From Phytophthora quininea (taxonomy: Eukaryota; Oomycota; Peronosporomycetes; Peronosporales; Peronosporaceae), in contig JAAVTG010000570.1 of assembly GCA_011947345.1 (NCBI GenBank), forward strand, positions 186,001 to 250,000: DNA of 64,000 nt, in the 5' to 3' direction. The position numbers were made by a program, and so were the translations under genes. The notes below the pieces were generated by a model, which worked only from the letters and a program-made list of their open reading frames with translations, did not search any database and was not told the origin of the DNA. This document shows, in pieces, positions 36,447 to 44,441 of the stretch (the stretch's first letter is position 1; every line of letters begins with the position of its first letter).

Positions 36447-39400
36447 TCAAATGATATTTTCACTGTCCGAGCGCTGCTTTGGTGCTCGACGAGGCGGGGA
36501 TAGCACACGGTCTCTCGACGCTGTTGCCTCCGTGTCGTCGATCGAGAGCCGTCTCCGTCCAAACTCGGCCTCAGTCAAATCGATCTCATCGTCATCGTCA
36601 ACGTCGAAACTGATTCGGTCTTCGTGCGAGCTGTCGGCATCTTCATCAATCCGGGAGTATTGTACGTTGCTTCGCTGCTTCTGGGCTCCAGCCGCTGTTT
36701 TCGCTCTCCCTGTATTCTTTTGCGTCGCCGTCGACGACAAAACACGAGCCCAACGAGCACAAGCAGAGCGAAACCTGCAATAGATGCCATCGCGATTGGC
36801 CCTGTCCAGGACTCCGACGAGGGTAGGATTGAGTACACGATAGAAGCACGGTGGTTGCCAGCTTCAGCAATCGATTCACCGTCGCTCGAACTGACATTGA
36901 CCGTCGCAGTGTGCACTGTGGGTAAAGATGTACCGTTGCCGTCTCCGATACTGCTAATTGTAGAATCCGTGGTCGCACTTAAAGCCTTGGAACTTGACGG
37001 AGTATTACTCGTATCCTTCAGTCCTGTATGAACGCTGCGAGTGCGAACAGCTTGGAGGAGCGTCACATCCATAACCTGAGAGCACATAGAATTTTCACTA
37101 GATGCCGTGACTGCAGCTTTTGATGCTCCGAAGAATGCGCAAGTTCCGCATCGAGGGAGGGAATGCGGAGTCCACTGCTGAAAGATTGCTTGGGGGCTGC
37201 GTCCCTTCTCCATGTCGAAATTCACCGCTAAAGGCAAAACAAACGCATTAGGAGGGCTAGTACAATGTCACGCACTTGGTACATCGTCACGTACCAACAC
37301 GAACGAGCTGACAGCTGAAATTGTCCCGAATAACCAAGTATAGAGTCTTGGATGATTGCTGGGATAGCTCATTAGCTGAAGGAATGCGTAGTGTATACAT
37401 TGGTGTATCTCTCTCAGACTTGCCCGACTCCGTATTTCTGGGCTCGGCTGCAAGTTTTAACCGGATGGGGTCACTGGATTGAGTTCCGTTCAGATACATC
37501 GACCCTAGCAGTTCTGCCGAGACAGACCGTAAACCATTGTTCGCAACAGTCACTTGCACAGAAACATACGAGGACGCAGAGTCCTCGGCCGACTCTAATT
37601 GCACACTCTTCACGTCCAGAGAATACACAGGTCCTGCCATGCGCGTAATGTACAGGTTTGAATAGTGGAGATCCGCGGACAGTTGAGGCACATCTTTTCA
37701 AGAGGCCAAAAGCCCGGAACAGCGGGCTGGTCAAACGCGGGCCCCACTTCGGGAGACATGGCAAAGATGCCGTGCGCCTGCCACATCCAGTCACTTGTTT
37801 CTCCGTTGACTGTATACAAGTTGCTTTCCTTCCAAGATTGGCCGTACTTGAATCCATTGAAGTGTGTCATCTCGCTCGCCAACGCTCGGAAGGTCGAGTT
37901 GCTCGGTTCGTTTGGCTCTCCTTCGGACTGACAAGCATAAGGAAGGTTGAAGTACTTGCCGTATGAGTGGTAGTTGAGGGCCACGCTGAAGTCGGATGTA
38001 TTGCGCTCAACAAGGTCCCGCACAGCTTTCGTCTCGGGCTCAGAAAATGCGCTGGATCCAGCGTAATCGTCTCCACAAGGATTGTTGCTGCTCCCTTTCG
38101 TATCACGCGCAAAGCAAACGTCGTAGTTGCGGTTCAGATCCACACCAGCGTCGATAGGGCTTTTGTTACAATTCGGCAGAGCGCTTTTGCGTTGGCCCAT
38201 TTTGTTGTGCTCCCACACACGCTGCATCTCATTATGCGCATAGCCATCGGGGTTCACAACCAGCATAAACCAAAGCTGGCGAGACGAGAGGAGTTCCAGT
38301 GCTGCCAGGTCGCCGTTGAGATAATCTGTCGTCAAGATATCGATTGTATACACCAGGTTCTGAATCAAAGGAAACAAAACGAGTCAATGGGATCGTCAAA
38401 ACGTTTGGAACATGAGTTTCTTTCTTACCATCATGGAAATTGGCTGCCAGTAATTAACAAACAAACAAGTTAGAGATGTGCTCAACAAAAACGATTGTAT
38501 ACTCAACCTCGCGAGCATGGTGCATGCCTGTGAAGAGCGCTTGGGGATTTTCATGTCCGTGTCAACACGGCACGCTCCCAGACAGAGAGCTCGCAGCGGC
38601 CGTCCCTCTATTGATCGTCCTAAATCATCCACCTTGGTAATAAGCGGGAATTTCGACGCCACTTCATCGATAAATACATTCACTTCTTCCGTAGACAGCG
38701 ATCCTCGGATAGACCCCAAACGGGGAGTAAACGCTATCACCCAACCGAAAGTTAGTACTTTCAAAACAAATTTGCTATAAAGCCAACGTACGTGTTTTGG
38801 TTCGGCAGTTGCTGGAGCTTGAGTAGTGGGGTCGGCACAACGGATCTGCTGCGTCTCCACCTCGTAGCTCGACCTTTTCCACTTTCATTGTGACACCATC
38901 ACTAGAACTCACACTCAGCTCTAGCATCAGCTGATTTTGGTCTTTATTTTCACCGTCATCCTTCAGCATAGTTTCTTCCCGTAGTAAAATGTCGTCCACA
39001 TACCACCGCAGCCACTTGTCGTCCCACACAAAGTCCACGTTGTGGAAGGAGTCTGCAATATCATTGACACAGGGCAGCTCCACCGCCACCGACTCGTTGA
39101 GTGATGAGCCCACCACCACCTCGTTCCTGTTGGTGTCTTGATTAGAGGCCAGTGTCATCTCGTGATGGTTGGGGAGATAGAGCTTTGCAGTTGCATTGGC
39201 CTGTCCTCTATTGTCCGCTTTGGGGAGCTGCATTCGGAGAGAGAGACGGTGTAGGGAGTGTCCTCCTGTGATGGCCGTAGACAACCGCAGCTTGGCACTC
39301 TGGGACGCGCCAACTGTTAGCTGGATGGAGCCGTCGGAGACCGTCACGGCGTCTTTCCTGTAGCACGAGGAGGACGATCTGCAGTCGTCCACAGCCTCCC

Positions 39401-39509
39401 ACTTGAGGTGGTCCTGCTGGAGCGTCCCCAGGCTGTCAGCAGCAGACGCGTCGACGCCCCAGAGCGTCGAGAGCTCGCACCCGCGAGCGCGATGGACCCG
39501 CAGCACCAT
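36447..39509 (-). CDS. Membrane-anchored M14 metallocarboxypeptidase with N-terminal GH16/lectin-like domain
   Basis: M14 enzymes trim C-terminal residues using one zinc. Residues ~20-240 look like a concanavalin-type fold of the GH16 kind (FHNVDFVWDDKWLRWYVDD) without the catalytic ExDxxE. Then comes M14: LGRSIEGRPLRAL, zinc motif MHHARE, NPDGYAHN, substrate-binding GVDLNRNYD, third ligand LNYHSYGKYF and catalytic FAMSPEVGPAF. A β-sandwich-like part, a membrane helix (MASIAGFALLVLVGLVFC) followed by CRRRRRK, and an acidic tail end the protein. Four introns are seen: 38734-38791, 38444-38507, 38360-38428 and 37228-37294. Frame slips at GGGG 38543-38546, TTTT 37695-37698 and TTTT 36718-36721 each need one base. 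Total 935 aa, divisible by three. No signal peptide is visible at the chosen ATG, so the true N-terminus may be missing. Confidence 0.85.
38429..38443 (-). other. 15-nt microexon in the M14 carboxypeptidase gene
   Basis: Five codons (P-I-S-M-M) lie between introns 38444-38507 (GTTGAG...GGCAG) and 38360-38428 (GTAAGA...TTCAG). Joining them places PISMM between HARE and NLVYTID, which is the order found in M14 enzymes after the HxxE zinc motif. Without it the enzyme would lose five residues beside the zinc site. Confidence 0.75.
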
Positions 39510-40437
39510 TTCCGTGGAAATAATTCAAAGTAGTACAAATATTTTTTGTTAAAATACAATTGTTTTTATAAGATGAAGTGAGAAATCTCGTGCTCTTACC
39601 TTAAGCGAAAAAAGTCGCAGGGAATCAATTACAATGCACTAGTCGCTACTCGCCCAGTCCTTAAGAAGCCATCGCCTTTAGTCACCAAGTTCCGAGGAAA
39701 TGGTGCGCTTGCTATGAGTGTTGCGGTGTCTTCACCGGCAAGAGTTTGTATTCGACCACATTCTGGGTGTCCACCCAGGACTTCATTGTGGTCACCCAAC
39801 TTTCGGAGGGGAAAGGAAACCCGCTACCTCGTCCTCGGGACAAACCGCAAATGAAAATGCGTGGAGGTCTCGTGTTTATGGGGGGCATGTATTTTCCCCT
39901 GTAACACGCTACCCACCCGTAAGCTATCGTGTCGAATACCAATTGCTACAACGAAAAATCAGCAAGCAGCACAAGCTTGCCACCGAAGTTGTATCGTTCA
40001 TAACGTAATGTTTACTCGGGCGGTCCGAGGAAGATTGCACCGGTATCACGCTGCAATACAATCGCCTCGTCTCGTGCATACTCACTATGAACAAACTTTC
40101 TTGGAGATTGCGAACGGCAATGCGTCGACGCAAAACTTGCTTTTCCTTCGTAGAAATGGCTGACAGATGCCTCACACAAACTCTGTTCAGGCGAACCACT
40201 GCATCTTGGCTCTGTAGTCGCACCGCAGTCTTGATGTCCCCTTCCTGGTGACACATAGATGGACAAACTTCTGCGGGTGCCGCATCATCAACCACACTTG
40301 ATGCTTCAACTCGTTCCCTTGGCGAGCTCTTACGTAGATGCCACGGCCCCATAATCACTCACTCATACAGTCATTGGTCAGCGCCGCATTGTCGAAACAA
40401 ACCTGTGCTGTCGACCCACTTCGAAATTTTCGCGTCG
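39510..40437. other. Intergenic region, nothing recognised
   Basis: About 930 bp, AT-rich near 39525-39580. Minus-strand frames at 39712-39942 and 39924-40358 have no motif I recognise. It separates the carboxypeptidase gene from the second accessory pocket. Confidence 0.35.
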
Positions 40438-41415
40438 ATGTCGATGCCGTTCCAGAGCTTCGAGCAAATCCACGCGCGACTGAGTGACGCTGTGATCGGC
40501 CATGTATTACCTCGCGGTCGAAAACGCGATTACAGCTCCCTAACCAATGGAGTGGTCTCGGAAACCCCAACAGTTCTCAGACCGCAGCACAAGTGCCGTG
40601 GAAAGGGTCTCCCGCCCGCCACTTATCATGATGACAAGGCTGAACTCTTAGCCAAGAAGAAGGCTATCCGGCGAGAACAGCTTCGCCTGGCCCAAGCTCG
40701 CTTCCGACAAAAACAGCGCGACCAGCAGCGGCAGACAGAGCAACGACTCGGAGACGAAATGCAGGAAATATGTCGGTCGATCCAGGAGATCAAGCTGATG
40801 CGCCAGCGATTTCATCTCCGAGGCAAGACCAAGCCAAGTCGATGGAACATCGTCGGGGAAGTTCTTCACCTGATCGAAACGTGCTTCCAGTCCCCGTGGT
40901 GTGCTGGTGGCGTCGACGATATGCAGAGCCACCCCATCGTCCATAGCAGCTTGCAGCGACTTCAAATGCTTGTCCTGCCAAGCGTGGGCATGGGTGGACT
41001 CTACGGCTTCAAGGCTTTAACGGAACAGCTACGTCGCTACGTTTTGTACTTTGGCGATCCACACATCGAGGTGCAGCGGATCGAACCAGTGGGCGTTGGG
41101 GTGGTGAGAGCAACTGCGACGTTGAGTCTATCGATTACTGAGCAATCGCTGAAGTTTGTATTTCCGCACTTGACACTGGAGGGCGAGGAACAATCGCTTC
41201 GAGACCGTCTGCTGGGCCAACGTCTCCATTGCAGCAGTTCCTTGACATTTCTGCTCGACGACGACAGCGGATGCATGCAACGCCTGGAGCTGAATGTCGC
41301 TTTGCTGACTTCGTTGTGTGGTGTTTTGGGAGACCAAAGTGGTGCAGCGCGTGTGCTTGAACGGGCTTGGATTAGCCCCGAGGGTGTGATTGGAGCCCCG
41401 ACGCAGAATCACTAA
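40438..41415 (+). CDS. bZIP-like transcription factor, copy C (intact), Leu at the invariant Asn site
   Basis: This is the only fully open copy of a three-member family in the window, 325 aa from the ATG at 40438. The basic region KKKAIRREQLRLAQARFRQK (residues 73-92) has the bZIP pattern N-x7-R, but Leu82 replaces the Asn; Arg90 is kept. A zipper follows with heptad positions from QRLGDE onward (L, M/I, I, L/M). The rest is a shared ~200-residue domain (IVGEVLHLIETCFQSPWC, HSSLQRLQMLVLPSVGMGG, LRDRLLGQRLHCSSSLTFLLDDD), unknown to me but conserved among the copies, so likely under selection once. Oomycete bZIP proteins with substitutions at this Asn are known as a group. Homology to the copy A locus extends about 110 bp past the stop. 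Confidence 0.75.
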   Translation: MSMPFQSFEQIHARLSDAVIGHVLPRGRKRDYSSLTNGVVSETPTVLRPQHKCRGKGLPPATYHDDKAELLAKKKAIRREQLRLAQARFRQKQRDQQRQTEQRLGDEMQEICRSIQEIKLMRQRFHLRGKTKPSRWNIVGEVLHLIETCFQSPWCAGGVDDMQSHPIVHSSLQRLQMLVLPSVGMGGLYGFKALTEQLRRYVLYFGDPHIEVQRIEPVGVGVVRATATLSLSITEQSLKFVFPHLTLEGEEQSLRDRLLGQRLHCSSSLTFLLDDDSGCMQRLELNVALLTSLCGVLGDQSGAARVLERAWISPEGVIGAPTQNH

Positions 41416-41531
41416 ATGCAATCAATACATGTGAGACCTGCATGAAGTTTTACTTGGAATGGAGGAGCAGCCGCCAAAACTTGCAACAGTGCGTATGGAA
41501 TCTTCAGATGCCGCCAAGGCACCACGAACGT

Positions 41532-41548
41532 GGCGCCGTTGCCGATGT
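41532..41548 (-). repeat. 17-bp effector fragment in inverted orientation
   Basis: GGCGCCGTTGCCGATGT is the exact reverse complement of the IGNGA-coding stretch of the RXLR pseudogene at 42194-42660. It sits at the same place as the longer effector remnant after copy A (12871-12991), just past the shared bZIP 3' flank. Confidence 0.5.
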
Positions 41549-41783
41549 CTGGTCGCTAAATCGACTCAACCGCAAAGCATTTTACGACATCGGCACGAGT
41601 ACCCTGGCTGTTGGACGGAATCTAGGCAAACACAGAGACACACACATTTGGAAGACAGGTATATGTGCGACCCAAAGAAGTACACATCGTTAAACCGGAG
41701 TTTGTACATGTATTTCAGCAATATCCACGGGCGATCGACAATCTTTGTTTTGAAATGAAACAAATTGACAGCGACCGAAGCAA

Positions 41784-41867
41784 GAAGGCGAGGCGCCGCG
41801 CGGAGCTGGCCTCTCCAAGCACGTGCCAACGTCGAAGACCTCAGTTGCGGTGTGTGCGCTTGCTGAA
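41784..41867 (-). repeat. Inverted copy of the RXLR pseudogene 3' end
   Basis: About 84 bp match, at roughly 90% by eye, the reverse complement of 42635-42717. Read on the minus strand they include the final codons (FSKRTHRN and stop) and the first ~50 bp of the 3' flank. Together with the original they form a broken inverted repeat about 770 bp apart. Confidence 0.6.
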
Positions 41868-42193
41868 GCGTGTCTCGTCATCATACAAATTCTCATCCTG
41901 AAATCGAAATCGTGTGGTGCCAACACAATAACATCAGATTGATGCACGGTCTCGAAGAGGAACCGCCCGGCAGATTATTCGATCCCGAATAAACATCAAC
42001 CAGAATCGAGCCGGGTTGAATCGCGACGATCGCGATTGCCGTATCGGACTGCCCCTCGGTTGGTTCTCTCTGCTCGCGCTCACCTACCGGTAGCTACCCG
42101 CTAGCCTTTCCGGTGCCACCGCCTCCGCGCGAACTAGTCCTTCATTCTACGTTTTACTCCACGACCCCAACCGACCAATCGCCCCACCCCACG

Positions 42194-42660
42194 ATGCGTG
42201 TTTCCTCCAGCCTGCTGATAGCCGTGGCCACTATCCTTGCGAGCTCCGATGATGTCTCGGCGGCCACCGAATCCAAGCTCTCCTAGGCGGCGGCGACCGG
42301 CAACGTTCTGTCGAACGAGGCGATGAATGCGGCTGAAACCCCACGCTTCCTGCGGTCGTACAAGACGGTGGTCGACGAAAAGGACGACAACGACCAAAAC
42401 GATGACGATCAAGACGAGCAGAATGAGTCATTCTGAATGACCAAGACGACCAAGAGGAGCGAGGTGGCTACCCTGGTTCGGTCTGGAAGACCAAGTGGGC
42501 CGATAAGATGAAGTCCTGGGTGGAAGGCGGCATCAAGCCCAAGGATGTCAAGCTCAAATACAACATCGGCAACGGCGCCACGGACAAGGGCCAGGATAAA
42601 TACAATATCTTCATGAAGGCCTACTACGCCAAGTTCAGCAAGCGCACGCACAGCAACTGA
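42194..42660 (+). pseudogene. RXLR effector pseudogene (premature stop, frameshift)
   Basis: A signal peptide (MRVSSSLLIAVATILASSDDVSA) is followed by a TAG at codon 31 (42284-42286). In the same frame after the stop lies RFLR at codons 51-54 (42344-42355), then an Asp-rich stretch. A one-base frame slip between about 42420 and 42438 follows; in the new frame QEER is at 42451-42462 and a Trp/Tyr/Lys-rich C-terminal part with WADKMKSWVEGG and YNIFMKAYYAKF ends at 42658-42660. The layout (signal peptide, RXLR, dEER, WY-like domain) is that of a Phytophthora cytoplasmic effector. The frame slip could be a base-call error, but the TAG is a substitution and cannot be explained by a short homopolymer. 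Two fragments of the same sequence lie inverted upstream and one lies at 12871-12991. Confidence 0.75.
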
Positions 42661-42909
42661 GGCCTTCGACGTTGGCACGTGCTTGGAGGGGCCAGCTCTC
42701 GCGCGACGCCTCGCCTTCTACACAACCGCCTCCAAGCAATGATTCCCACGCCGTAGTCGGCACGATAGCAGCTATCGTAAAAGACACATACCATTTCCAC
42801 CGGGCTGTATTTCTTATCTGCTTGGTTGGTTGACCAATACAAACATATGGAGCTGCTATCTACACGAGCCGCTGCAGGCAGTTGAATAAAAGCTGGCACG
42901 AGGCCAAGG

Positions 42910-43788
42910 ATGAACCAAGCCTGGGTCTTGGCACTGTGCTTAGCTATGTCGTTGGCGACGGCCCAGCACAACCAAAGCGCAGCGTTCTCACTGGCCCCCA
43001 TCGACTCGGCAACCCCGCAGTCCGCTACGTTTACGCTGGTGAACGTCACCAACTGCGACCAGCCAACGCTGATGAAAGCCTACGAGCTCTACTCGGCCAA
43101 CAACTTGGTCCTCCAGCAGTGCGTCTTGGACGCGCAGTACCAAATGTTCCCGTACCCAGGCGTGGACCCGACGCCGCAGCAGATTGGCAAAATGGCAAAG
43201 TCGCTGTCGTGTCGAGCTCTCTTCTCGATCGGCCTGTTTGCTGGCTTTCCAGAGTGCAGCTACGCGGGCTTCTCGCACCTCGCGTCGGCCCAGACGATGC
43301 TGAAGATCGCCGTGGACACCGACAAGTACCCGAATGCGACGAACGTGATCCCGACCACCAAACGGTTCGTGGACATGGTGCACTGGAGACGCGACGTCAA
43401 CCTCGCCGAGGTTGCGAACCTCCCGCACGATGCGAACTCGCAGTTGTTCGCCGAGTACACGAGCAATCTGTACGGCATCACCACGAACGGCTTGCTGCGA
43501 TTGACGCCCGACAATGTGATCCAGTACCGATCGTCGGTCGACAAGGAGTTCAGCCAGAAAGACATTGCACTAGACCCGCAGCACAGCGGCAGCAGTACGT
43601 TGGACACGGTTGTGGGTGGGTCCAGGTCTTCGTCCACGTCGTCCGGCAGCAGGTCGTCCAAGTTGAACGCCAAGCCGAGCACGTCAGGGAACTTTGCGCC
43701 GGCCTCGGAAACCGCGTCGAGTGCTCATCGATGTCGGGCTGCTGCGGTTGCCTCGGTCCTCGTTGTCACGCTGATCGTCATTATCTGA
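42910..43788 (+). CDS. Elicitin-like secreted protein, probably membrane-anchored
   Basis: The protein is 292 aa in one open frame. It has a signal peptide (MNQAWVLALCLAMSLATA). Residues 49-116 follow the elicitin layout: C49, C71, C101 and C116 are spaced 22, 30 and 15, close to elicitin cysteines 1, 2, 4 and 5 (24, 29 and 15). The two other elicitin cysteines, which pair with each other, are both absent: the third site reads MAKSLSC with Ala. A Ser/Thr-rich linker and a hydrophobic C-terminus (VASVLVVTLIVII) suggest GPI anchoring at the wall or membrane. Elicitins bind sterols and can trigger plant defences; whether this divergent form binds sterol is unknown. It lies 250 bp after the RXLR pseudogene. 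No intron or frame break is seen. Confidence 0.7.
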   Translation: MNQAWVLALCLAMSLATAQHNQSAAFSLAPIDSATPQSATFTLVNVTNCDQPTLMKAYELYSANNLVLQQCVLDAQYQMFPYPGVDPTPQQIGKMAKSLSCRALFSIGLFAGFPECSYAGFSHLASAQTMLKIAVDTDKYPNATNVIPTTKRFVDMVHWRRDVNLAEVANLPHDANSQLFAEYTSNLYGITTNGLLRLTPDNVIQYRSSVDKEFSQKDIALDPQHSGSSTLDTVVGGSRSSSTSSGSRSSKLNAKPSTSGNFAPASETASSAHRCRAAAVASVLVVTLIVII

Positions 43789-44441
43789 GCAGCGTCGATC
43801 AATGCTGGTATCTGAAGAAGTTGCAACAAGGATTCCTGGTATCCGATGAAGCTCCAACAAGGAACAAGGATTCCTAGCTCGAGAAGATCACGACGAACCT
43901 TCTCAGTGGATATCTCGGGATTGTGCCGCAATCTGGTCGCCCATGCCTTGCGGTAAACACGCGAGGAAAGTATCCGCTGCGCCGCGGTTGCTGTAAATCA
44001 GGCGCAAGGAATCATTGCCAAGACTAGCGGACGAGTATAAGACCAAAGGCAAGCAAGAAGACTCTCGCTGCAAGAGCCTAAAGTGTAAAACAGTCGTAAC
44101 GGTGGAAAGCCTCGCCGATATCCAACTACAGCATCAAGTTGCCTATCAACGAAAGGCGTGAAAGGTGACCGTGGTGCCGCGGATAGCCGCACCTGAGCCT
44201 GGTCTCAGTTGCTGATGTAACTTTCGTGCTTTCCGCCGCCAATTCCTGCTCAGCAAGCCATTTTACTGTTTTCCCTATTCCTAAATCACTGCTTCATCAG
44301 ATCTAACCCATATGCGCTGGCTCTAACATTTCGATTACATTCATTGGCTGAAACTAATCCCTGAGCATCTCGTCGTAATACAGCGCAGAATCCATACGGT
44401 ATGCCCAGACATCAACTCGCCCGCTTGGGCGCACTCGGACC
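43789..44441. other. Intergenic region, nothing recognised
   Basis: About 650 bp between the elicitin-like and TMEM16 genes. An imperfect direct repeat of about 25 bp (ATTCCTGGTAT.../ATTCCTAGCTC... around 43830 and 43868, both after CAACAAGGA) is visible near its start. No coding frame stands out. Confidence 0.4.

Noticed and set aside
38775..38860. Alternative frame at the M14 intron boundary (RCADPTTQAPATAEPKH)
   Set aside because: It looks plausible, but splicing 38792 to 38733 only gives a continuous frame from the other reading (NCRTKT to PFTPRLG).
39712..40358. Minus-strand frames in the spacer before bZIP copy C
   Set aside because: No recognisable domain, no good start context, and the two overlap in different frames.
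32600..42193. bZIP copies as cargo of a DNA transposon
   Set aside because: I looked for terminal inverted repeats and target duplications at the edges of copies B and C and saw none; the idea is left to a genome-wide search.
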